64,000 nucleotides of DNA from Nemertoderma westbladi. Its lineage: Eukaryota; Xenacoelomorpha; Nemertodermatida; Nemertodermatidae. The stretch covers positions 124,001-188,000 of the forward strand of contig JAUCBJ010007253.1 of assembly GCA_032718475.1 (NCBI GenBank). The letters are read 5' to 3'. A model generated the notes under the pieces. It was not told the origin of the DNA. It made no database searches and saw nothing but the letters and a program-made list of their open reading frames with translations. A program made the translations under genes and the position numbers. Positions 45,903 to 55,181 of this stretch are shown in pieces; the stretch's first letter is position 1; every line of letters starts with the position of its first letter.

Positions 45903-48830
45903 ACCTGATATCTTTTGATTTGATTAGTTTTTTGTAGTAATATAAACTAAACTTCTTCTGAGTTGGTTATTTTGTTGTAGTAATAAAAACTAACCTGGTA
46001 TCTTTTGATTTGGATAGTTTTTTGTATTAATATAAACTAAACTTCTTCTGAGTTGGCTATTTTGTTGTAGTAATAAAAACTAACCTGATGTCTTTTGATT
46101 TGAATAGTTTTTTGTAGTAATATAAACTAAACTTCTTTTGAGTTGGCTATTTCGTTGTAGTAATAAAAACTAACCTGATATCTTTTGATTTGAATAGTTT
46201 TTTGTAGTAATATAAACTAAACTTCTTCTGAGTTGGCTATTTTGTTGTAGTAATAAAAACTAACCTGATATCTTTTGATTTGGATAGTTTTTTGTAGTAA
46301 TATAAACTAAACTTCTTTTGAGTTGGCTATTTCGTTGTAGTAATAAAAACTAACCTGATATCTTTTGATTTGAATAGTTTTTTGTATTAATATAAACTAA
46401 ACTTCTTCTGAGTTGGCTATTTTGTTGTAGTAATAAAAACTAACCTGATGTCTTTTGATTTGAATAGTTTTTTGTAGTAATATAAACTAAACTTCTTTTG
46501 AGTTGGCTATTTCGTTGTAGTAATAAAAACTAACCTGATATCTTTTGATTTGAATAGTTTTTTGTAGTAATATAAACTAAACTTCTTCTGAGTTGGTTAT
46601 TTTGTTGTAGTAATAAAAACTAACCTGGTATCTTTTGATTTGGATAGTTTTTTGTATTAATATAAACTAAACTTCTTCTGAGTTGGCTATTTTATTGTAG
46701 TAATAAAAACTAACCTGATATCTTTTGATTTGAATAGTTTTTTGTAGTAATATAAACTAAACTTCTTCTGAGTTGGTTATTTTGTTGTAGTAATAAAAAC
46801 TAACCTGGTATCTTTTGATTTGGATAGTTTTTTGTATTAATATAAACTAAACTTCTTCTGAGTTGGCTATTTTGTTGTAGTAATAAAAACTAACCTGATG
46901 TCTTTTGATTTGAATAGTTTTTTGTAGTAATATAAACTAAACTTCTTCTGAGTTGGCTATTTTGTTGTAGTAATAAAAACTAACCTGATGTCTTTTGATT
47001 TGAATAGTTTTTTGTAGTAATATAAACTAAACTTCTTTTGAGTTGGCTATTTCGTTGTAGTAATAAAAACTAACCTGATATCTTTTGATTTGAATAGTTT
47101 TTTGTAGTAATATAAACTAAACTTCTTCTGAGTTGGTTATTTTGTTGTAGTAATAAAAACTAACCTGGTATCTTTTGATTTGGATAGTTTTTTGTATTAA
47201 TATAAACTAAACTTCTTCTGAGTTGGCTATTTTATTGTAGTAATAAAAACTAACCTGATATCTTTTGATTTGAATAGTTTTTTGTAGTAATATAAACTAA
47301 ACTTCTTCTGAGTTGGTTATTTTGTTGTAGTAATAAAAACTAACCTGGTATCTTTTGATTTGGATAGTTTTTTGTATTAATATAAACTAAACTTCTTTTG
47401 AGTTGGCTATTTCGTTGTAGTAATAAAAACTAACCTGATATCTTTTGATTTGAATAGTTTTTTGTAGTAATATAAACTAAACTTCTTCTGAGTTGGTTAT
47501 TTTGTTGTAGTAATAAAAACTAACCTGGTATCTTTTGATTTGGATAGTTTTTTGTATTAATATAAACTAAACTTCTTCTGAGTTGGCTATTTTGTTGTAG
47601 TAATAAAAACTAACCTGATGTCTTTTGATTTGAATAGTTTTTTGTAGTAATATAAACTAAACTTCTTTTGAGTTGGCTATTTCGTTGTAGTAATAAAAAC
47701 TAACCTGATATCTTTTGATTTGAATAGTTTTTTGTAGTAATATAAACTAAACTTCTTCTGAGTTGGCTATTTTGTTGTAGTAATAAAATCTAACCTGATA
47801 TCTTTTGATTTGGATAGTTTTTTGTAGTAATATAAACTAAACTTCTTTTGAGTTGGCTATTTCGTTGTAGTAATAAAAACTAACCTGATATCTTTTGATT
47901 TGAATAGTTTTTTGTATTAATATAAACTAAACTTCTTCTGAGTTGGCTATTTCGTTGTAGTAATAAAAACTAACCTGATATCTTTTGATTTGGATAGTTT
48001 TTTGTATTAATATAAACTAAACTTCTTCTGAGTTGGCTATTTTATTGTAGTAATAAAAACTAACCTGATATCCTTTTGATTTGGATAGTTTTTTGTATTA
48101 ATATAAACTAAACTTCTTCTGAGTTGGTTATTTTGTTGTAGTAATAAAAACTAACCTGATATCTTTTGATTTGGATAGTTTTTTGTATTAATATAAACTA
48201 AACTTCTTCTGAGTTGGCTATTTTGTTGTAGTAATAAAAACTAACCTGATATCCTTTTGATTTGGATAGTTTTTTGTATTAATATAAACTAAACTTCTTC
48301 TGAGTTGGCTATTTTGTTGTAGTAATAAAAACTAACCTGATATCTTTTGATTTGGATAGTTTTTTGTATTAATATAAACTAAACTTCTTCTGAGTTGGCT
48401 ATTTTGTTGTAGTAATAAAAACTAACCTGATATCTTTTGATTTGAATAGTTTTTTGTAGTAATATAAACTAAACTTCTTCTGAGTTGGTTATTTCGTTGT
48501 AGTAATAAAAACTAACCTGATATCTTTTGATTTGGATAGTTTTTTGTATTAATATAAACTAAACTTCTTTTGAGTTGGCTATTTTGTTGTAGTAATAAAA
48601 ACTAACCTGATATCTTTTGATTTGGATAGTTTTTTGTAGTAATATAAACTAAACTTCTTCTGAGTTGGCTATTTTGTTGTAGTAATAAAAACTAACCTGA
48701 TATCTTTTGATTTGGATAGTTTTTTGTATTAATATAAACTAAACTTCTTTTGAGTTGGCTATTTCGTTGTAGTAATAAAAACTAACCTGATATCTTTTGA
48801 TTTGATTAGTTTTTTGTAGTAATATAAACT

Positions 48831-49251
48831 AACTTGTATCTTGGGAGTTTGGTAGTGTTTTGTAGTAATATAAACCAACCTTATATCTTCTGAGTTCGGT
48901 AGTGTTTTGTATTAATATAAACTAACTTGTATCTTGAGAGTTTGGTAGTGTTTTGTAGTAATAAAAACTAACCTGATATCTTTTGATTTGATTAGTTTTT
49001 TGTAGTAATATAAACTAACTTGTATCTTGGGAGTTTGGTAGTGTTTTGTAGTAATATAAACCAACCTTATATCTTCTGAGTTCGGTAGTGTTTTGTATTA
49101 ATATAAACTAACTTGTATCTTGAGAGTTTGGTAGTGTTTTGTAGTAATAAAAACTAACCTGATATCTTTTGATTTGATTAGTTTTTTGTAGTAATATAAA
49201 CTAACTTGTATCTTGGGAGTTTGGTAGTGTTTTGTAGTAATAAAAACCAAC
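48831..49251 (-). repeat. Array edge: 186 bp tetramers of ~45 bp monomers
   Basis: At the right edge the repeat becomes a four-monomer unit of 186 bp: one A-like monomer (GATTTGATTAG variant) plus three divergent ones. AACTTGTATC starts at 48831, 49017 and 49203, exactly 186 bp apart. CTTATATCTTCTGAGTT starts at 48880, 49066 and 49252 in the same register, and the last of these is the 3' end of gene 1 exon 3. The edge therefore runs into coding sequence without a break in period. The block joins the homogenised dimer array on its left. Confidence 0.92.
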
Positions 49252-49453
49252 CTTATATCTTCTGAGTTTGGTAGTGTTTTGTAGTAATAGAATACTGGGT
49301 GTAGAAAATTAGAATCGTGAGCGAACTCAGGTCCAGCAACGACGGGTGTTCCTGCTTGTAACAGATCTATCATTTTGCTTGCTTCTCCAGTAAAGTTGGC
49401 TCCGTATTCGAAAGATACGAGAAATACTGGTTGTTCGCTCGTTACAGAATAAC
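49252..49453 (-). CDS. FOXRED2: FOXRED2-like gene 1, exon 3 (internal)
   Basis: This 202 bp exon encodes about 67 residues, from the GYSVTSEQ region to NFLHPVFYYYKTLPNSEDIR. The acceptor is TTATTAG at 49454-49460 and the exon starts with GT. This completes the G codon left by exon 2, so the reading frame continues directly from ...RLAEVTG. The chosen donor is AAG|GTTGGT after 49252 (phase 2). FEYG and the HPV-YYY stretch look like the C-terminal part of FOXRED2, but that is from memory of the family and needs an alignment. The last 38 bases (49252-49289) are also a satellite monomer. The frame stays open into the array to a stop at 49098, and a stronger donor (CAG|GTTAGT, exon end 49159) would add 31 in-frame residues. 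Later exons are not in the window. Confidence 0.78.
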
Positions 49454-49864
49454 CTAATAACATAAGATATATTTAATATGTTAATTGATACAGGTTGTCA
49501 AATTCCGTTCTCACAATCCTCACTTTGTAACTCACAATCGATGCGTATTTACTCTATGTAGATTTTGTGGGAGCTGCAGTGCAGACACAACTGCCTGACA
49601 GTGGCGCAGCCAGAGTTTGTTACCTGTAGTAGTTTGCGACTATTTCTCGTCGAGTTATATAAAATAATTTAATAAGACTACATCTATATAAGACATCGAA
49701 TCGCGGGCAGCTAATCATCTCGGGCTAATATATTAATTAGGGTTCTATGTCTGATTTGGTTCTTTTGAGGTAGTTTTTTCTCCAATATCGGTCAGCCCAT
49801 TTGGCTGCTAATTTAGTATCCTATTTAGTTTATATTATATTATAAAATAAAAATAAAATATTAC

Positions 49865-50341
49865 TTGACTTCATTATATAATTATTTATATATTATCTAT
49901 AATTATTCTCAATCTGCTTCTATTTATAGCTATTCTACCCGATCGGCAGCCCGAGGTGACTACTATATCCAAACTGTAAGACTCTCTTCATCTCAACGCT
50001 CTTTGAGCTTCCAGGGCCCTCAAATTTGGAATATCATCCCTTCGGACATTAGGTCTTCAAAAACAAAAACAATCTTTTCTAAAAAATTTTAACAATATCT
50101 GTTAGCCTCTATCTGATTAACTCTATTTTATTTTTATTTGTTTTTTTTTTTGTTAATTTTTTTTCCCTGAAATTAAAATGTAATTAATTATTAATAATTA
50201 ATTAATTAAATTATAATCCACAAAATGTAAAATTTATCAATATTGTATGTGTTAGTTTGCCTGCGTTGGTGCATGGACCTGACCCCTCGTGTGTTATCGG
50301 TTGCTTGTGTGATGAGAATCTGCCTCCCAATAATAAAAAAC
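49865..50341 (+). mobile_element. 3' end of a CR1/RTE-like LINE (C-terminal RT tail plus 3' UTR)
   Basis: The reading frame 49865-50092 ends with a stretch typical of non-LTR retrotransposon ORF2 C-termini: YSTRSAARGDYY, then an R-rich run, FQGPQIWNIIPSDIR and a final FSKKF. In these families the motif is a TRS..., a GP.IWN.LP.DIR box and an F..K end. A short AT-rich 3' UTR follows and ends in AATAATAAAAAA at about 50341, a usual LINE tail. Everything 5' of the C-terminus is missing, as expected of a 5'-truncated copy. It lies antisense within intron 2 of gene 1. The clade assignment is tentative. Confidence 0.75.
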
Positions 50342-50345
50342 GTCA

Positions 50346-50835
50346 GCAAGTTCTAAATTGGCAAAATTCCGAATCTAGTATAAACTGAACCCCATAGAGG
50401 AGTACTGGAACTACTGCTGCTCTAAATAATCGGTCCTTAATTTCCTGACGTATTATGTGTGACTTCCAAATCCTGGAAAGCCCATTCAATGCTGCCCATG
50501 CATTTCCCTTACGTATTCTGAGGTTCTCACCTGACTTCCAGATCCATGATCTCAGGTAGTAGAAGTCATCCACATGCTCTAAGCAAGCACACCATCCTTT
50601 GAGCTAATGCTCATACGATCAGACATTTCATGACAAAATGTTAGTCTTATTGGAGTTAACAAAAGACCAACACTAGAAGCAGCCTGTCCTAATGAGCCGA
50701 ATAGCCATTGGGCTCCTTCTAGTGATTCTGAGAGTACTCCTAACTCATCAGCAAAGTCTAGATCAGTTAGGTACTTGGGTGGGATTCCTCGACTTCTGGA
50801 GCCAGTGGGATGTGTTACTATACCACCCCAAACAA
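50346..50835 (-). pseudogene. Decayed non-LTR reverse transcriptase fragment
   Basis: Read on the minus strand, 50835 to about 50575 gives GSRSRGIPPKYLTDLDFADE, then LSESLEGAQWLF and AASSVGLLLTP. This is the palm region around the YADD-type catalytic box, here FADE, so the second aspartate is lost. After a frame change near 50580 the frame continues as VDDFYYLRSWI, then KGNAWAALNGLSRIWKS, IKDRLFRAAV and PVLLYG, the usual end of the RT domain. The frameshift and the altered catalytic motif mark it as dead. It abuts the tail of the plus-strand LINE, suggesting that one element inserted into or beside the other. It sits in intron 2 of gene 1, only about 40 bp from exon 2. Confidence 0.85.
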
Positions 50836-50872
50836 ACGCCGAGTTAATTATATCAGTTCATCTCATACTAAC

Positions 50873-50982
50873 CTGTTACTTCAGCCAATCTGTCGATAAG
50901 TTTCAAAGGGAATTCTTGTATATGTTTCACGGTTATACTATCAGGATTTGCGTTCTCCACAATGAAAATATCTCCTAATGTG
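50873..50982 (-). CDS. FOXRED2: FOXRED2-like gene 1, exon 2
   Basis: This 110 bp exon is too short and spliced to stand out as an open frame. Minus-strand acceptor ATTTTCAG precedes 50982 and donor CAG|GTTAGTATG follows 50873. It encodes TLGDIFIVENANPD, then SITVKHIQEFPLKLIDRL and AEVTG. It matches exon 3 of gene 2 (TLGDILIVNDDD ... ITHLENFPVKLLHRLEEITG) in sequence and in both splice phases (phase 2 in, phase 1 out). This agreement between paralogs is the main support. Gene 2's version is 21 bp longer, with an asparagine/glycine-rich insert. Confidence 0.88.
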
Positions 50983-51139
50983 CTGAAAATTATTAAGGGA
51001 TGTAGTTAATTCAAATATAAATTGTTAACTATATTATAATGGTCTTTAAATAAATACAACGTCAGATGAATATAATATACGTTTAATATAGATATAGATA
51101 AACTTTCATGGATTTATGTAACATATCGTCGGCTTTTAC
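50983..51139 (-). other. Gene 1 intron 1
   Basis: This 157 bp intron has donor CAG|GTAAAAGC and acceptor ATTTTCAG|C on the minus strand. It is AT-rich and holds nothing else recognisable. Its position and phase match intron 2 of gene 2 (61821-62303). Confidence 0.85.
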
Positions 51140-52440
51140 CTGAACATTTGATAAGGAGCTGCCATTTCGTTAATCCTTTTTATAATAACCGTTTCTAATG
51201 AAAACAATGGTATACTGACAGCAGGCCATGTGTTGCCGTGGTAACGCCGTTCCAGAATGTTATGCAAACTTTTTACAGTGTAGCGAAATCCGTGAATAAA
51301 ACCTCCCGCGGCCAGTTTAAAATCATGAGAATGCGTCAATGTACCCATGACGTAGACATCTTGGATGACGTCACCGTCGCGATTGATGGCCTGGTAATCG
51401 TAGTCAATCTGTGGGAACTTTCCACGAACTATACCAGCTGGTTTAGTTTCATTAGAGAATATATCGAAATCCATTTTGAATCCGAGACATCGTAATACAT
51501 AATCGTAGGTCTCTCCCCCTTCATACATCCCATCTCCATGACAGGCGACTTTTATCTGATCACCTTCTTTAGTAAACACCAACTCTTCCATATTGATAAT
51601 GCCAGACTGCTGACAGCGAGTTTTAATATGTATGTTATCCAAGGGGAATACATTAATACCTCTAAGGTCTCCTATGTAGTGACTATCCCATGCCAGAAGG
51701 AAGCTTTCTCTGCTCGTCATGTGAATACGTGACGTCACGTCTTGGATGTGACTCGCCGTTTCAAATCCGCTGTTTCCGGCTCCCAGAATTAGAACCGCTT
51801 TGTTCCGATATTCAGAAACGTTTAATGACATTTCTTCGTAGCCGGTTAATAAACTGTTTCCTTGGTTACCGATATCGTCGTTGGGTTTAACCCAACCAGT
51901 AGAAACCAACAGAATATCGCAAACAAACATATCTCTGTCTGCGCTTTGTAGTATAATTTTACTTTCAGTTTCAATCGGGTCAGATTTCCCACGGTTCACA
52001 CTCACAATGTCTGTATTGTATCGAATATTTAAATCGAATTTAACGGCGAAATCCTTTAGATATTTAACCATGAGATCAGCGTGTGGGAACATTTCGTCTG
52101 AGTAATGAGTGAAAAGCATCGATTCATCGTCTGATAGTAAACTATTCCAATCGTGGCGTTCGTTGAACATCTTGTTTGTTTGTCCGGTGAACTTTTTATT
52201 TATAGAAATCAGAGTGCGATGTCTCGGAAAAGTTTCGAAATAAGAACCACTTATTGAGTTTCTTTCCAATATAATGTAGTCGCGTTGAGATTTTTCCAGG
52301 AAATATCCCATCTGGAGACCCCCTGGCCCAGCACCGATGATGCAATACTGATGACGGACAGGTGGGTTATTCCCTGTATCATCACCATTGCAGTTACTAA
52401 CGTAAAGCAAGACAAATAAACTCCATATGTATTCCTTCAT
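51140..52440 (-). CDS. FOXRED2: FOXRED2-like gene 1, exon 1 (ER FAD/NAD(P)-binding oxidoreductase)
   Basis: This exon encodes residues 1-433 before the splice. The start at 52440 gives a hydrophobic leader (MKEYIWSLFVLLYVSNCNG), read as a signal peptide for ER entry. GAGPGG at 36-41 is the FAD-binding Rossmann turn. GAGNSG at 220-225 is the second, NAD(P)-type dinucleotide fold. RCLGF at 317-321 and the DVYVMGTLTHS region at 361-371 fit the closing flavin-site segment of FMO-like enzymes. An NVS sequon lies at 207-209. FOXRED2/ERFAD is known as an ER-lumenal flavoprotein acting with SEL1L and ERdj5 in ER-associated degradation; the role here is inferred from similarity. The exon ends ATGTTCAG|GTAAAAG, so the TAA seen in frame lies in the intron. 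Residues 29-153 are identical to gene 2. Confidence 0.9.
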
Positions 52441-52740
52441 AATACTTTAAAGTTTATTACAGGCGGCTAATAAATTAGTAACTTTCATCAAATACACACA
52501 AGAAATGGTACACTGGAACAAAATTTCAAGTTTTTACTTTGATTAATTAAATCAACACAATAAATGTACAAACAACTGCTAATATAAAATATTTAAATTA
52601 CACCACTAATTAGAATAATTATTAACTTAGATAATCTTGAAACTAAAATATTAATACGTTTCCAATTTTATACTACTCACAAAGAAATCAAGAAATTCAT
52701 GAAGCTTTAAAACCGGGGTATCAGGTAGCTAACTAATACT
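52441..52740. other. Upstream flank of gene 1
   Basis: These 300 bp of AT-rich DNA lie between the gene 1 start codon and the 33 bp minisatellite. No clear TATA box, initiator or further exon could be assigned with confidence. It presumably holds the 5' UTR and core promoter of gene 1. Confidence 0.4.
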
Positions 52741-55181
52741 CAGTACCTCGAAAATATAGTACCGTAGTACCTGGTGCCGCGGCACTCAGTACTACCGTAG
52801 TACCTGGTGCCTCGGCACTCAGTACTACCGCAGTACCTGGTGCCGCGGCACTCAGTACTACCGTAGTACCTGGTTTCGCGACACTCAGTACTACCGCAGT
52901 ACCTGGTGCCGCGGCACTCAGTACTACCGCAGTAACTGGTGCCGCGGCACTCAGTACTACCGTAGTACCTGGTGCCGCGGCACTCAGTACTACCGTAGTA
53001 CCTGGTTTCGCGGCACTCAGTACTACCGTAGTATGTGGTGCCGCGGCACTCAGTACTACCGTAGTACCTGGTGCCGCGGCACTCAGTACTACCGCAGTAC
53101 CTGGTGCCTCGGCACTCAGTACTACCGTAGTACCTGGTGCCTCGGCACTCAGTACTACCGTAGTACCTGGTGCCTCGGCACTCAGTACTACCGTAGTACC
53201 CGGTGCCTTGGCACTCAGTACTACCGTAGTACCTGGTGCCTCGGCACTCAGTACTACCACAGTACCTGGTGCCGCGGCACTCAGTACTACCATTGTACCT
53301 GGTTTCGCGACACTCAGTACTACCGCAGTAACTGGTGCCGCGGCACTCAGTACTACCGTAGTACCTGGTGCCTTGGCACTCAGTACTACCGTAATACCTG
53401 GTGCCTCGGCACTCAGTACTACCATTGTACCTGGTTTCGCGGCACTCAGTACTACCGTAGTACCTGGTGCCTCGGCACTCAGTACTACCGTAGTACCTGG
53501 TGCCGCGGCACTCAGTACTACCGTGGTACCTGGTGCCGCGGCACTCAGTACTACCGTAGTACCTGGTTTCGCGACACTCAGTACTACCGTAGTACCTGGT
53601 GCCGCGGCACTCAGTACTACCGCAGTAACTGGTGCCGCGGCACTCAGTACTACCGTAGTACCTGGTGCCGCGGCACTCAGTACTACCGTAGTACCTGGTG
53701 CCTCAGCACTCAGTACTACCGGAGTACCTGGTGCCTCGGCACTCAGTACTACCGTAGTACCCGGTGCCTTGGCACTCAGTACTACCGTAGTACCTGGTGC
53801 CTCGGCACTCAGTACTACCATTGTACCTGGTTTCGCGGCACTCAGTACTACCGCAGTAACTGGTGCCTCGGCACTCAGTACTACCGTAGTACCTGGTGCC
53901 TTGGCACTCAGTACTACCGTAATACCTGGGGCCTCGGCACTCAGTACTACCATTGTACCTGGTTTCGCGGCACTCAGTACTACCGTAGTACCTGGTGCCT
54001 CGGCACTCAGTACTACCGTAGTACCTGTTGCCGCGGCACTCAGTACTACCGTGGTACCTGGTGCCGCGGCACTCAGTACTACCGTAGTACCTGGTTTCGC
54101 GACACTCAGTACTACCGCAGTACCTGGTGCCGCGGCACTCAGTACTACCGCAGTAACTTGTGCCGCGGCACTCAGTACTACCGTAGTACCTGGTGCCGCG
54201 GCACTCAGTACTACCGTAGTACCTGGTGCCTCGGCACTCAGTACTACCGTAGTACCTGGTGCCTCGGCACTCAGTACTACCGTAGTACCTGGTGCCTTGG
54301 CACTCAGTACTACCGTAGTACCTGGTGCCTTGGCACTCAGTACTACCATTGTACCTGGTTTCGCGGCACTCAGTACTACCGTAGTACCTGGTGCCGCGGC
54401 ACTCAGTACTACCGCAGTAACTGGTGCCGCGGCACTCAGTACTACCGTAGTACCTGGTGCCGCGGCACTCAGTACTACCGTAGTACCTGGTGACTCGGCA
54501 CTCAGTAATACCGTAGTACCTGGTGCCGCGGCACTCAGTACTACCGTGGTACCTGGTGCCGCGGCACTCAGTACTACCGTAGTACCCGGTTTCGCGGCAC
54601 TCAGTACTACCGTAGTACCTGGTGTCGCGGCACTCAGTACTACCGTAGTACCTGGTGCCTCGGCACTCAGTACTACCGTAGTACCTGGTGCCGCGGCACT
54701 CAGTACTACTGTGGTACCTGGTGCCGCGGCACTCAGTACTACCGTAGTACCTGGTGTCGCGGCACTCAGTACTACCGTAGTACCTGGTTCCGCGGCACTC
54801 AGTACTACCGTAGTACCTGGTGCCGCGGCACTCAGTACTACCGTAGTACCGGGTGCCGCGGCACTCAGTACTACCGTAGTACCTGGTTCCGCGGCACTCA
54901 GTACTACCGTAGTACCTGGTGCCTCGGCACTCAGTACTACCGTAGTACCTGGTGCCTCGGCACTCAGTACTACCGTAGTACCTGGTGCCGCGGCACTCAG
55001 TACTACCGTAGTACCTGGTGCCGCGGCACTCAGTACTACCGTAGTACCTGGTGTCGCGGCACTCAGTACTACCGTAGTACCTGGTTCCGCGGCACTCAGT
55101 ACAACCGTCGTACCTGGTGCCTCTACAGTAGTACCTGGTACTACTGTAGTATTATCCGCCTCGGCAACTGGTACTAACTAG
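52741..55181. repeat. 33 bp palindromic minisatellite between the paralogs
   Basis: About 70 copies of a GC-rich 33 bp unit are present. The consensus is a perfect 12 bp palindrome GTGCCGCGGCAC, the linker TCA, a 15 bp palindrome GTACTACCGTAGTAC (7 bp arms, one central base) and the linker CTG. Variants GCCTCGGC, GCCTTGGC and GGTTTCGCG break the first palindrome. A higher-order period of 16 units (528 bp) is visible: the rare GTAATACC variant is at 53391 and 53919, and CATTGTACC recurs near 53291, 53423, 53820, 53951 and 54347. Because 33 is divisible by three and the unit has no stop, frames on both strands stay open for hundreds of codons; these are not taken as genes. Degraded units trail on to about 55270. 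Confidence 0.95.

Larger units (their letters stand above)
1..49251 (-). repeat. Giant AT-rich satellite array, 90-91 bp dimeric unit
   Basis: A head-to-tail array fills the window from its first base. Dividing length by unit size gives roughly 540 units. The unit is 90 or 91 bp; the difference is one C in TATCTTTTG versus TATCCTTTTG. It consists of two related halves: A (GATATCTTTTGATTTGG...TAAACTAA) and B (CTTCTGAGTTGGC...AAAACTAAC). Both end in a GTAGTAATA.AAACTAA-like block, so the ancestral monomer is about 45 bp. Units differ at about eight recurring sites that reassort freely: GATATC/GGTATC, C/CC, TTGGATAG/TTGAATAG/TTGTATAG, GTATTAAT/GTAGTAAT, TTCTGAG/TTTTGAG, GGCTATT/GGTTATT/GGCTAATT, TTTCG/TTTTG/TTTTA, and TTGTAG/TTATAG. 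The strand is given as minus because the array follows gene 1 exon 3 in that orientation and shares sequence with its end. The array continues to the left of the window. Confidence 0.97.
49454..50872 (-). other. Gene 1 intron 2, carrying retrotransposon remnants
   Basis: This 1,419 bp intron has donor CAG|GTTAGTATG (minus strand, at 50872) and acceptor TTATTAG (at 49454). The part from 49454 to about 49860 holds no recognisable gene or repeat. The rest is occupied by two decayed non-LTR retrotransposon fragments in opposite orientations, listed separately. Confidence 0.75.

Noticed and set aside
1-48830. A CENP-B box in units with TTTCGTTGTAGTAA
   Set aside because: The first half (TTCGTTG....A-like) matches, but the required CGGG half is absent, so it is not a functional box by the known consensus.
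50775-50978. A 67-codon plus-strand frame
   Set aside because: It spans the antisense of the dead RT fragment and of gene 1 exon 2, so it is a chance frame.
51238-52105. Several plus-strand open frames within gene 1 exon 1
   Set aside because: They are antisense shadows of the FOXRED2-like coding exon, with no similarity of their own.
52733-54349. A 538-codon minus-strand frame of VVLSAAAPGTT repeats
   Set aside because: It is the mirror of the plus-strand frame, produced by the palindromic 33 bp unit. There is no signal peptide and no non-repeat domain.
53208-55181. A 657-codon open frame of LSTTVVPGAAA repeats, resembling a mucin-like secreted protein
   Set aside because: It has no ATG. 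The unit length is a multiple of three and lacks stops, so other frames on both strands are also open for hundreds of codons. The near-strand-symmetric palindromic unit explains this without selection for coding.
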